From Peristeroidobacter soli (GTDB lineage Bacteria > Pseudomonadota > Gammaproteobacteria > Steroidobacterales > Steroidobacteraceae), in assembly GCF_004138485.1 (NCBI RefSeq), contig NZ_RYEV01000007.1, positions 62,001 to 126,000 on the forward strand: 64,000 nucleotides of DNA, written 5' to 3'. The notes beneath the pieces were generated by a model, which was not told the origin of the DNA, made no database searches, and saw only the letters and a program-made list of their open reading frames with translations. The position numbers and the translations under genes were made by a program. This document shows, piece by piece, positions 1-8,243 of the stretch (the first letter of the stretch is position 1; every line of letters starts with the position of its first letter).

Positions 1-1250
1 AGTTTCTCATTGAACTTGGCGACCCGCCGCTCGTTCACATCCTCGATCGTCGGCATCTGCATCTGCTGGACGCTCTGCCGGGTGGCGCGCTCGATCACAC
101 GCAACATGTTTCTTTCACGAGGCGCGATGAACAGAATCGCCTCGCCACTGCGCCCCGCCCGACCAGTGCGGCCAATGCGATGCACATACGACTCGGGATC
201 GTAAGGAACATCGTAATTGACGACGTGACTGACGCGCTCAACGTCCAAGCCGCGAGCCGCGACATCCGTCGCAACGACAATATCGATCTGCCCCGCCTTC
301 AACCGCGCAATCGTGCGCTCACGCTGCTGTTGAGCGATATCGCCATTCAGCGCCTCGACAGAAAAGCCGCGAGCGGACAACCGCTGCGCCAGATCTTCCG
401 TCGCAATCTTGGTCCGAGTGAACACGATCATCGCATCGAACGCCTCGGCCTCGAGAATTCGAGTGAGCGCGTCGAGCTTGTGCATACCGCTGACGATCCA
501 ATACCGCTGCCGGATCTGGCTCGCCGTGGTCGTCTTACTTTTGATGGTGACTTCGGCCGGCTCACGCAGGTGTTGCTGGGCAATCCGGCGCACCTGGGTC
601 GGCATGGTGGCGGAGAACAGCGCGATCTGACGTTCGGCCGGAATCTGCTCCAGAATCCATTCGACATCGTCGATGAAGCCCATGCGCAGCATCTCATCCG
701 CCTCATCCAGCACCAGATGCTTCAGCGACGACAAATTGAGCGTGCCGCGCTTGATGTGATCCATCGCGCGACCCGGGGTCGCGACCACCACATGCACACC
801 CCGGCGCAGGCTATGAAGCTGCGGGGTATAGCTCTGTCCGCCGTACACGGGGAGTACATGAAATCCCTTCAGGTAAGTGGCGTATTTCTGGAACGCCTCA
901 GCGACCTGGATCGCCAGCTCGCGCGTCGGTACCAGGACCAGCGCCTGAGGGACGGCCTCGTCCAGGTCGATCCTGGTGAGGATAGGCAGCGCGAATGCCG
1001 CGGTCTTGCCGGTGCCGGTCTGGGCCTGGCCCACCACGTCGCGCCCTTCGAGCAGCTGGGGAATGGTCGCGGCCTGGATGGGCGAAGGCGACTCGTAGCC
1101 CACGTCCTGCAATGCCTTGAGCACGGCGTCGCCCAGGGCGAGGTCACTAAAAGTCGGGCTTTCGCCCGGGGTCTGATCGGAAGGAGCGGGCAAGGAAACC
1201 TCGGACGCACGCGAGCGCGGACAGCGGAAAAGGCGCGCGAGTGTACACAT
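1..1250 (-). CDS. DEAD-box RNA helicase, C-terminus cut by window edge
   Basis: ATP-dependent RNA helicase that remodels RNA structure during ribosome assembly or mRNA decay. I read an open minus-strand frame from an ATG at 1250 through to base 1. In order it shows a Q-motif region (GYESPSPIQ), Walker A (AQTGTGKTAAF), the DEAD box (VLDEADEML), the SAT motif (LFSATMP) and motif VI (HRIGRTGRAGR), so both RecA-like lobes are present. The C-terminal extension that would separate DeaD/CsdA from RhlE or RhlB lies outside the window, so I give no symbol. About 30 poorly conserved residues precede the helicase core; an in-frame TTG further in is an alternative start. It is transcribed away from the DUF3037 gene end, 82 nt upstream. 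Confidence 0.93.
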   Translation of the reverse strand, partial: MCTLARLFRCPRSRASEVSLPAPSDQTPGESPTFSDLALGDAVLKALQDVGYESPSPIQAATIPQLLEGRDVVGQAQTGTGKTAAFALPILTRIDLDEAVPQALVLVPTRELAIQVAEAFQKYATYLKGFHVLPVYGGQSYTPQLHSLRRGVHVVVATPGRAMDHIKRGTLNLSSLKHLVLDEADEMLRMGFIDDVEWILEQIPAERQIALFSATMPTQVRRIAQQHLREPAEVTIKSKTTTASQIRQRYWIVSGMHKLDALTRILEAEAFDAMIVFTRTKIATEDLAQRLSARGFSVEALNGDIAQQQRERTIARLKAGQIDIVVATDVAARGLDVERVSHVVNYDVPYDPESYVHRIGRTGRAGRSGEAILFIAPRERNMLRVIERATRQSVQQMQMPTIEDVNERRVAKFNEK

Positions 1251-1332
1251 CCGGCGGCAAAACCGCAGGAAACACTCAATTTCGCAGTGATTTTAGGCCT
1301 AAAAGGCCGGTTATGACCAATCCGTAGACGTG

Positions 1333-1719
1333 TCAGCGCGCGCCCGAGCGCACCATTTTCTGCAGTAACTGCTCCAGCAGGCGGGACGGATCGTCACTGC
1401 GCCCCGTATGCACCGAGGATGTCTGAATCATCGTACTTCGAGGCGCAACCAGCCAATGGAACCGCTCCCGCAGGGTCAGCCGCCCGATCGGGCCGGTGCC
1501 GGCGCAGATAGCGGGAATACTGGCGAGATTTTCACGGACCAGATCGATATCGACGCCCGGCGCGAAGGCCAGCAGGCGAGCCTCGTCGAGCTCGATGCGC
1601 GCGGCCAGATAATCGAGCGCCGGACAGGAAACGATCACGCCGACGTTCACGAACTCTTCGCGCTCGACCCGAGGGACGACGCGAATGATGGCGTAATCAT
1701 ACGAGCAGGGAGCGCGCAC
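1333..1719 (-). CDS. DUF3037 domain protein
   Basis: A 128-residue protein of the DUF3037 family, function unknown. The hallmark N-terminus is visible (YDYAIIRVVPRVEREEFVNV, then GVIVSCP). The start is GTG at 1719, preceded by an excellent Shine-Dalgarno (GGAGGTGAA) that lies inside the 3' end of the upstream kinase-like gene. The two genes overlap by 23 nt and are surely co-translated. DUF3037 proteins are commonly encoded beside HipA-like kinase proteins, as here, so the pair probably acts together. No catalytic motif can be assigned. Confidence 0.85.
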   Translation of the reverse strand: MRAPCSYDYAIIRVVPRVEREEFVNVGVIVSCPALDYLAARIELDEARLLAFAPGVDIDLVRENLASIPAICAGTGPIGRLTLRERFHWLVAPRSTMIQTSSVHTGRSDDPSRLLEQLLQKMVRSGAR

Positions 1720-2482
1720 GCTTCACCTCCACGAAGAACAGGTGCGGCGACTCCAAGCGTCGCAACAGATATTCCGCGTACGCACTTCGATACTCGGCCG
1801 CGCTGGAGAACGTCGCATCGCCTCGTAACAACGCATCGGGAATCAACGCGACGATGTCGCGGATCACTTCGGGCGTGATGCGGGAGAGCATGAACTCGTG
1901 CGCTTCATCCAGCGCATTGGCGAACGGCAACAGCACGTGATCGCGAATCATGGGAAACGCATCCCGACTCCGTTCCAGATATTGCGCCCAGGAGTGATGG
2001 AAATACAAAGCGGCGCCGTGATCGATGAGGCGCAGCTGGCGATGCCAGACCAGCATGTTGGTGTTGCGCGCCGTGCGATCGACGTTGGTGACGAACGCGT
2101 CGAACCAGACGATCTTCGAGGCCAGCGGCGCGTCGGGCTGGAACACCACTGGATCGAAGGTGATCGCGCCGGGCAGATAATCGAGCGCCACGTTGAGCCC
2201 GGCGCTGGCGCGAATCAATTCCTGGATCTCGACATCGGGCTCGGTGCGCGCCAGATCCGGATCGAGCTCGATCAACACCACCTCGGGGATGGGCAGGCCG
2301 GCGGCGCGACCGATCTCGCCAGCCACCAGCTCGGCGATCAGAGCTTTCGGTCCCTGCCCGGCGCCGCGCCACTTGATGACGTACATGCCTTCGTCATCGG
2401 CTTCGACGATGGCGGGTACGGAACCGCCTTCGCGCAGAGGAGTGACATAGCGGGTGACGACGACGGTTCGCAAGCGTTGCAA
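1697..2482 (-). CDS. HipA-like kinase domain protein
   Basis: A HipA-fold kinase-like protein. Visible kinase elements are an ATP-binding lysine (YVIKWRG), the HipA catalytic loop (TNVDRTARNTNML, with Asp and Asn in place) and a metal-binding IDHG. The catalytic set therefore looks intact. It lacks the N-terminal subdomain of toxin HipA and no HipB-type helix-turn-helix partner is nearby; the partner is the overlapping DUF3037 gene. The frame stays open up to 2557 but contains no ATG. I place the start at the TTG at 2482 because family members begin close to the RTVVVTRYVTPL segment; a TTG at 2473 is equally possible. Substrate unknown. Confidence 0.8.
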   Translation of the reverse strand: MQRLRTVVVTRYVTPLREGGSVPAIVEADDEGMYVIKWRGAGQGPKALIAELVAGEIGRAAGLPIPEVVLIELDPDLARTEPDVEIQELIRASAGLNVALDYLPGAITFDPVVFQPDAPLASKIVWFDAFVTNVDRTARNTNMLVWHRQLRLIDHGAALYFHHSWAQYLERSRDAFPMIRDHVLLPFANALDEAHEFMLSRITPEVIRDIVALIPDALLRGDATFSSAAEYRSAYAEYLLRRLESPHLFFVEVKRARSLLV

Positions 2483-2680
2483 TCCACACTGCTTCGGCGG
2501 CCGGAGTATATAGCCGAGAATCAGCAGACTGGGAGCAGCTTGGGACGATAAATCCAAACCGAATGTATCGACTACCCTGGCCGCAACGATGCCGATGGTC
2601 GTAAGACCGACTCAATAGGATATCGACAGCGAAGGATTACAGGGCAAGAGACGCGGGAATATGCGACGAACCGTTGAATG

Positions 2681-2703
2681 GGAGCGTGCTCAGAGCACGC
2701 TCC
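2681..2703 (-). terminator. Perfect 10-bp hairpin downstream of rhaI
   Basis: GGAGCGTGCT and AGCACGCTCC form a perfect 10-bp stem with a 3-nt loop, 9 nt past the stop of the rhamnose isomerase gene. There is no T-run, so it may be a 3'-end stabiliser rather than a classical intrinsic terminator. Confidence 0.45.
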
Positions 2704-2712
2704 AGCCGACAA

Positions 2713-4017
2713 TCACACAATACCGCCGCCGAAATTCTGGATCGCGGGACGCTGATCCGCACAGGCGAGTCGATAGTGACTGCGACGGTAAGCGCTTACA
2801 GGATCCACCGCCGCGCCTTTTTGCAAGCGGGCGCGCGCCAGGATGGGCTGCACATCGGTGGTGAAGGCGCGCTTCAACGTCTGCGCCGCCATCAACGCAT
2901 CGTTGTCCTGTTGATAATCGGCAAGTACTTGCCGATCGACCAGCAGCGCCTGGGCATAGGCCCGCTGCAACTCGATGGCGCTGGTCATCAGGCTCTCGAT
3001 GGGATCGGTGACATTGTGGGATTGATCCAGCATGTGCGCCGGCTGGAAGTCCGGCAGCTTGCGCCACTGCGCGTCGACCAGCTCGTTGAAGATCAGGAAC
3101 AGCCGATAGGGATCGATGCAGCCTGCGTCCAGATCGTCGTCGCCGTACTTCGAATCGTTGAAATGGAAGCCCCCGAGCCGGCGGGCATGCACCAGGCGCG
3201 ACACGATCATTTCGATGTTCACATTGGGCGCATGATGGCCAAGATCGACCAGGCAGAACGCTTTCGGGCCAAGGGTCTGCGCAGCGAGCAGCGAGCTGCC
3301 CCAATCCTGAATCACCGTCGCATAGAACGCCGGCTCATACATCTTGTGCTCGATGAGCATGCGCCAGTCGGCAGGTAAGGCAGCGTAGATTCGCGCGGTC
3401 GATTCGAGATAACGCTCGAATGCGCGCCCCAGATGTTGCTGGCCGGGGAAGTTCGCGCCATCGCCGATCCACACGGTCAGCGCCTTCGAGCCGAGCAGTT
3501 GGCCGATGCGAATGCAGTCGACGTTGTGCTCCACCGCCTGCGCACGAACGGCCGCGTCCGTATGCGTAAGACTACCGAACTTATAGGACAGCTTCTGGCC
3601 GGGGCGATCCTGGAACGTGTTCGAATTGACCGCATCGAAGCCCAGCCCGAGCGCGGTCGCGCGCTGACGAAGTGCCGGCATGTCCTCGGTGAAATCCCAG
3701 GGCAAGTGCAAAGAAACCGTGGGAGTCGCGCCGGTCAGGCTGTGAATGACCGCGCAATCCTCGAGCTTCTCGAACACATTGCGCGGTTCGCCCTTGCCAG
3801 GAAAGCGCGCGAAACGAGTGCCACCAGTGCCGACGCCCCACGAGGGAATGGCGACACCAAAGCTCGCGACGGCGGCGGTGACTGCATCGATATCGATGCC
3901 TCGCCGACTCAGGATCGCGCCGAGTGCCGCGTAGTCAGCATCGACATCCTTCAAGAACTTCGCGTTGGCGTCGGCGATGAAAGAACGATCGCGCGGATCG
4001 GTGTAAGTGCCAACCAT
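2713..4017 (-). CDS. rhaI: L-rhamnose isomerase (RhaI type)
   Basis: Converts L-rhamnose to L-rhamnulose, the first cytoplasmic step of the phosphorylated rhamnose pathway. The 434-residue protein matches the xylose-isomerase-like TIM-barrel family typified by Pseudomonas stutzeri and Rhizobium enzymes rather than the E. coli RhaA sequence. Visible family segments are VSLHLPWDF, AVNSNTFQDRPGQ, the metal-site regions IEHKMYEPAFY and LVDLGHHAPNVNIE, and GGFHFNDSKYGDDDLD. The ATG at 4017 follows a GGGGGACACC leader. It lies 59 nt downstream of the fused aldolase/dehydrogenase gene on the same strand, so the two form an operon divergent from the regulator and importer genes. Confidence 0.92.
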   Translation of the reverse strand: MVGTYTDPRDRSFIADANAKFLKDVDADYAALGAILSRRGIDIDAVTAAVASFGVAIPSWGVGTGGTRFARFPGKGEPRNVFEKLEDCAVIHSLTGATPTVSLHLPWDFTEDMPALRQRATALGLGFDAVNSNTFQDRPGQKLSYKFGSLTHTDAAVRAQAVEHNVDCIRIGQLLGSKALTVWIGDGANFPGQQHLGRAFERYLESTARIYAALPADWRMLIEHKMYEPAFYATVIQDWGSSLLAAQTLGPKAFCLVDLGHHAPNVNIEMIVSRLVHARRLGGFHFNDSKYGDDDLDAGCIDPYRLFLIFNELVDAQWRKLPDFQPAHMLDQSHNVTDPIESLMTSAIELQRAYAQALLVDRQVLADYQQDNDALMAAQTLKRAFTTDVQPILARARLQKGAAVDPVSAYRRSHYRLACADQRPAIQNFGGGIV

Positions 4018-4076
4018 GGTGTCCCCCTAATCTGCGCACATAGACCGGACGAGACGCACATCTTGTCCGATCTTTT

Positions 4077-6197
4077 TTATCGCGTGAACGCCGCCGCGTT
4101 ACCAGCATCGACGTTGATGATATTGCCCGTCGACTTCGACGCCCGCTCGGACGCAAAGAAGGCGACGGCTTCGGCCACGTCTTCCGGATACACACTGCGC
4201 TTGAGCAGGCTGCGCTCGCGGTAAATCGACTCGAGCTCTTCGGTGCTGGTCTTGTACTGCTCGGCGCGCTGCTGGGCCCATTCGCCTTGCCAGATGCGCG
4301 AGCCGCGCAGGACGGCGTCCGGGTTCACGACATTCACACGAATGCCGACCGGCGCGCCTTCCAGCGCCAGACATCGAGCCAGATGCAGCTCGGCGGCCTT
4401 GGCCGTGCAGTAAGCAGCCGCGCCGGGTGAAGCGGCCAGCGCGTTCTTGGAGCCGATGAACACGATGGAGCCGCCGATGTTCTGGGTCTTGAATAACTGG
4501 AACGCCTGGCGCGACACCAGGAAGTAGCCCGTGGACAGGATGTCCATGTTCTTCTGCCAGGTGGCGAGGCTGGTCTGATCGACCGGCGACGCGGAGGCAA
4601 TGCCGGCGTTGGAAATGCAGATATCGATGCCGCCGAATTTCCACGAGCTATCGCGGAAGCCCGCGACGACCGCGTCTTCACGCGTCACGTCGACCCAACA
4701 GCTGGCAACGACGTCGTTGCCATACTGTTTCTTCAGGCCCGCCTCGGCTTCGCCGAGCGCCTCGTGGTCGATGTCACAAAGCACGACACAGGCGCCCTCC
4801 TCCATCAACCGCCGCGCGGTCGCCAGACCGATGCCACCCGCCCCGCCCGTGATCAGGGCGACGCGGCCCGCCAACGGTTTCGGCTTCGGCATGCGCTGCA
4901 GCTTGGCTTCCTCCAGGTCCCAATATTCGATATCGAACGCTTCCTGCTCGGGCAGGCCGCGATAGGTCGACACGGCGGCGGCGCCGCGCATGACATTGAT
5001 CGCGTTGATATAGAACTCGCCCGCGATGCGTGCGGTGGCTTTGTCAGCGGCAAACGTGATCATGCCCACGCCGGGCACGAGATAAACGACCGCATTCGGA
5101 TCGCGCATCTTCGGCGAGCCCGGCCGCTTGCAACGTTCGTAATAGGCCGCGTAACGCTCGCGATACTGTTCCAGCGCCGGCTGTACGCGACGGGCGAACT
5201 GCTCGACCGATTCGTTGGCGGCATCGAACGGCAGCACCAGCGGCCAGATCTTGGTGCGCAGGAAATGATCGGGACAGGAGGTACCGAGGTCGGCAAGCGC
5301 CTGTAACTTCTCGCTACCGACGAATTCCAGCACGGCGGCACTGTCGTCGAAGTGACCGACCTTGCGCGTCGTGCCTGAAATCAGGCCACGAATGCGCGGC
5401 ATGATGGCGGCCGCGACTTCGCGACGCTTTTCCTGAGTCAGCGATTGAGCCTTGAGAGCGCCGAACGGTTGCTTGCCACGACTTTTGTCCGCGAGCCACG
5501 TCGTCGCGCGATTGATCACGTCGAGCGTGTTCTCGTAACACTCCTTCGCCGTATCGGCCCACGTGAAAACCCCATGCGCTTCGAGCACCACACCGCGCGC
5601 CTTGGGGTTTTCACGCGTGAACTTGCGCAGCGCCAATCCAAGGGCATATCCGGGGCGAAGCCACGGCAACCAGCCGATGTCATCGCCATAGATTTCTTTG
5701 GTGAGCGCTTTGCTGTCGGCCGCGGCGGCGATCGCGATCAGCGCGTCCGGATGCATGTGATCGACGTGCGCGCGATCCACCAGACCATGCAACGGAGTAT
5801 CGATACTCGCCGCGCGCGGATTCAGATTGAACGTGCAGTGGGAATACAGCGGCACCAGCACGCTGTCGCTGTCCTTGCCCTTGTAGAACGGCTCGAGCGA
5901 CAGGAACTTGTCCATATATAAGGTGGCAAAGCCATCCAGCTTCATGGTGCCCAGGTCGCCGCCCGAGCCCTTCACCCACAGGACGTTCACGTCTTGACCC
6001 GTGAGCGGATCCTTCTCGACGACCTTGGCCGAGGTGTTGCCGCCGCCGAAGTTGGTGATGCGCTTGTCGGAGCCGAGCAGATTGGAGCGGTAGAGCAGCA
6101 GCTGAGCCGGGCTCATGCCCGCCGCAGCCGCATCGTTCCAGCGGTTTTCGACCAGCAACGAGGACGACTCGGCTTGCGCCGGCTGAACCACACTCAT
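4077..6197 (-). CDS. rhaD: Bifunctional rhamnulose-1-P aldolase / lactaldehyde dehydrogenase
   Basis: A 706-residue fusion. Residues 1 to about 420 are a class II aldolase/adducin domain, with zinc-site segments DHMHPDALIAIA and LEAHGVFTW, expected to split L-rhamnulose-1-phosphate into dihydroxyacetone phosphate and L-lactaldehyde. Residues about 440-700 are a short-chain dehydrogenase with the NAD-binding TGGAGGIG and catalytic YCTAK motifs, expected to oxidise lactaldehyde to lactate. The same fusion is known in rhizobial and other bacterial rha loci. The ATG at 6197 has a GGGGGAGA Shine-Dalgarno. It is the first gene of the minus-strand rhaDI operon, divergent from the DeoR-type regulator across a 163-bp control region. 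Confidence 0.93.
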   Translation of the reverse strand: MSVVQPAQAESSSLLVENRWNDAAAAGMSPAQLLLYRSNLLGSDKRITNFGGGNTSAKVVEKDPLTGQDVNVLWVKGSGGDLGTMKLDGFATLYMDKFLSLEPFYKGKDSDSVLVPLYSHCTFNLNPRAASIDTPLHGLVDRAHVDHMHPDALIAIAAAADSKALTKEIYGDDIGWLPWLRPGYALGLALRKFTRENPKARGVVLEAHGVFTWADTAKECYENTLDVINRATTWLADKSRGKQPFGALKAQSLTQEKRREVAAAIMPRIRGLISGTTRKVGHFDDSAAVLEFVGSEKLQALADLGTSCPDHFLRTKIWPLVLPFDAANESVEQFARRVQPALEQYRERYAAYYERCKRPGSPKMRDPNAVVYLVPGVGMITFAADKATARIAGEFYINAINVMRGAAAVSTYRGLPEQEAFDIEYWDLEEAKLQRMPKPKPLAGRVALITGGAGGIGLATARRLMEEGACVVLCDIDHEALGEAEAGLKKQYGNDVVASCWVDVTREDAVVAGFRDSSWKFGGIDICISNAGIASASPVDQTSLATWQKNMDILSTGYFLVSRQAFQLFKTQNIGGSIVFIGSKNALAASPGAAAYCTAKAAELHLARCLALEGAPVGIRVNVVNPDAVLRGSRIWQGEWAQQRAEQYKTSTEELESIYRERSLLKRSVYPEDVAEAVAFFASERASKSTGNIINVDAGNAAAFTR

Positions 6198-6219
6198 CTA
6201 ATCTCCCCCAAGGGCCGTT

Positions 6220-6339
6220 TGATCGCGTTCGGGCACAAAAAATCGCCTTACGCGCTATGAAATGCCTGTTTACCACACGAAACGATCATATACAATCAGA
6301 TGCGAGCATAATCGATCAGAGCAATGAAGACCCTGATCG
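6220..6339. promoter_or_regulatory. Divergent rha control region with four CGATCA half-sites
   Basis: The hexamer CGATCA occurs at 6283-6288 and 6313-6318 and its complement TGATCG at 6220-6225 and 6334-6339, between the divergent rhaD and regulator genes. The two forward copies are 30 bp apart, about three helical turns. The copy at 6283 falls inside the spacer of the candidate promoter listed below. DeoR-family repressors typically bind several short sites in such regions, so these are candidate operators for the adjacent regulator. This is inference from position and repetition. Confidence 0.5.
6269..6296 (+). promoter_or_regulatory. Candidate sigma-70 promoter of the rha regulator/import operon
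   Basis: TTTACC (6269-6274) and TACAAT (6291-6296) are separated by 16 bp and point toward the regulator gene, leaving a leader of about 60 nt. A CGATCA repeat sits within the spacer, a good position for repression. Confidence 0.45.
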
Positions 6340-6360
6340 GAACTGCTTCGAGGAGGTTCC

Positions 6361-7164
6361 ATGTTGGAACGTGAGCGCCATAGCCTGATTCTGAAGCTCG
6401 TCGAAGAGCGCTCCATCGTGAGCGTCGGCGACCTGTTGGATTTGCTCGGCGCGTCCGAGGCGACCATTCGTCGCGACATCAACACGCTGGCCGAGCGCGG
6501 CGAGGTCAAACGCATTCGCGGTGGCGCCGAAGCCGTGCGTCCCCGGCATCAGCCGCACCTGGTGGGCATGCCGTTCTCGTTGAGTCAGGACATCAGCGTC
6601 CCGCAGAAACGCGCGATCGCTCGCGCGGCGGCGGAACTGATCACTGCCGGCGAGAGCATCATCATCAATGGCGGCACCACCACGTTCGCGCTGGTGGAGT
6701 TTCTGGCCGATCACGATCTGGACATCCTGACCAATTCGTTTCCGATCGCGGCCAAGCTGCTGGCCACCAGTCGCAACCGGATCACGCTGCCGGGCGGCAC
6801 CATCTTCCGCGAACAGAACATCGTGCTGAGCCCGTTCGACAACGACACCATCGAGAACTTCTGGGGCAACAAGCTGTTCACCGGCTGCTATGGCCTGAAC
6901 CGCTTCGGCATCATGGAAGCCGATCCGTTGATCGTGCAGGCGCAGACCAAGCTGTTGAAGCGCACCGAAGATGTGATCGTGATGGCGGACAGCAGCAAGC
7001 TGCGGCAGAAGTCCGCGATGATCGTCACGGGGCTGGAGCGGATCTCCACCATCATCACCGACGACGGCGCGAAACCCGAAGAGTTGGAAGTGTTCAAGGC
7101 GGCGGGCATCAAAGTGATCGTGGCCTCGGTGAACGAGGACGACGAGTTGCAGAAGCTCGCATGA
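6361..7164 (+). CDS. DeoR/GlpR-family regulator of rhamnose genes
   Basis: A 267-residue repressor-type protein. Residues about 5-60 form the DeoR winged helix (RHSLILKLVEE to ATIRRDINTLAERGEVKRIRGG). Residues about 75-250 form the sugar-phosphate-sensing DeoRC domain, which includes the NGGTTTFALVEFL phosphate-binding-like loop. A perfect AGGAGG lies 4 nt before the ATG. Rhizobial rhamnose loci carry an equivalent DeoR-type gene (rhaR) in the same place. It should control both divergent operons through the CGATCA sites just upstream. An inducer such as rhamnulose or a phosphorylated intermediate is inferred only. Confidence 0.9.
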   Translation: MLERERHSLILKLVEERSIVSVGDLLDLLGASEATIRRDINTLAERGEVKRIRGGAEAVRPRHQPHLVGMPFSLSQDISVPQKRAIARAAAELITAGESIIINGGTTTFALVEFLADHDLDILTNSFPIAAKLLATSRNRITLPGGTIFREQNIVLSPFDNDTIENFWGNKLFTGCYGLNRFGIMEADPLIVQAQTKLLKRTEDVIVMADSSKLRQKSAMIVTGLERISTIITDDGAKPEELEVFKAAGIKVIVASVNEDDELQKLA

Positions 7165-7225
7165 GTTGAGGCGCGGCGGCACGGCCTGCAACAGGTCGGC
7201 TGTCTGGAAAAAGCAGGGGGATGGA

Positions 7226-8242
7226 ATGCTTAGAAGAGCAATGCTCACGGGTGCGGCGTCGCTGGTTGCAGTCGTGCTTGCGGGTTGCGGCGAGCGGCCG
7301 CAGCCGAGCGGCGATGTCGAGGCGGATAACAAGCTGCGCATCGGCATCGTCGCCAAGAGCCTGGGCAACGGTTTTTTCGATGCCGTTCACAAGGGCGCGG
7401 ACGAAGCCGCGGCCACGCTCGATGCTGAGATCATTTTCACCGGCCCGACCACGCCGACCGCCGAAGGACAAATAGAAACATTGAACGCGCTGATCGCTCA
7501 GCGCGTCGACGCCATCGCCATCTCGGCCAATGATCCCGATGCCCTCGTGCCTACGCTGAAGCGAGCGATGCAACGGGGCATCAAAGTCATCTCATTCGAC
7601 TCCGCGGTCGCGAAGGAAGGTCGCGTGGTTCATCTCGCGCCGTCGTCGGATGTACTGATCGGACAGACCGTTCTGGATCTGGCGGCCGAGCTGGTGCCGG
7701 ATGGCAAAGGCAAGATGGCGGTCGTATCCGCGACGCCCACCTCCACGAATCAGAATGCCTGGCTGGTACAGATGCAGCAGTACATGCCCAAGTATCCGTG
7801 CCTGGAATACGTGAGCGTCGTTTATGGCGACGATGTCGCCGACAAGTCCTATCGCGAGACCGTCGCGCTGATCAAGCAATATCCGGATCTGGCAGTGATC
7901 GTGTCGTTGAGCTCGGTCGGCATCGTCGCGGCCGCGAAGGCCGTCGAGGATCAGGGGCTCACGGGCAAAGTGAAAGTCACGGGGCTGGGCCTGCCCTCGG
8001 AGCTCGCTGGCTATGTGCGAAAGGGCGTGGTGCCGAAGTTTGCGATCTGGAATCCCATCGATCTCGGTTACGCCACGACCCAGGTCGCTGTGCAACTCGC
8101 TCGCGGCACCCAGCCCGAGGATCAGGAAATCTCGATCGGGCGCGTTGGCGCGGTGAAGTTCGACGGCAATGGCATCGGCGCCATGGCCAGGCCCTTCATT
8201 TACGACCAAAGCAACGTCGAACAATTCGCGGCGATTTTCTGA
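7226..8242 (+). CDS. rhaS: Rhamnose ABC transporter substrate-binding lipoprotein
   Basis: A periplasmic-binding-protein-like (type I, RbsB fold) protein of 338 residues that would deliver L-rhamnose to the importer. It has a lipoprotein signal ending in the lipobox VLAG-C, then the sugar-binding domain (IGIVAKSLGNGFFDAVHKGA; IAISANDPDALVP). The ATG at 7226 is chosen because it follows GGGGGAT and starts directly at the signal peptide; the frame is open further upstream. Here rhaS has the rhizobial meaning (binding protein), not the AraC-type activator of E. coli. It ends 1 nt before the ATPase start. Confidence 0.9.
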   Translation: MLRRAMLTGAASLVAVVLAGCGERPQPSGDVEADNKLRIGIVAKSLGNGFFDAVHKGADEAAATLDAEIIFTGPTTPTAEGQIETLNALIAQRVDAIAISANDPDALVPTLKRAMQRGIKVISFDSAVAKEGRVVHLAPSSDVLIGQTVLDLAAELVPDGKGKMAVVSATPTSTNQNAWLVQMQQYMPKYPCLEYVSVVYGDDVADKSYRETVALIKQYPDLAVIVSLSSVGIVAAAKAVEDQGLTGKVKVTGLGLPSELAGYVRKGVVPKFAIWNPIDLGYATTQVAVQLARGTQPEDQEISIGRVGAVKFDGNGIGAMARPFIYDQSNVEQFAAIF

Positions 8243-8243
8243 C

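Noticed and set aside
180-1316. 378-codon plus-strand frame across the helicase gene
   Set aside because: The minus strand shows every DEAD-box motif in one frame, so the plus frame is fortuitous.
6316-7368. 350-codon minus-strand frame over the DeoR-type regulator
   Set aside because: It is a shadow of the regulator gene, with no recognisable domain and biased composition.
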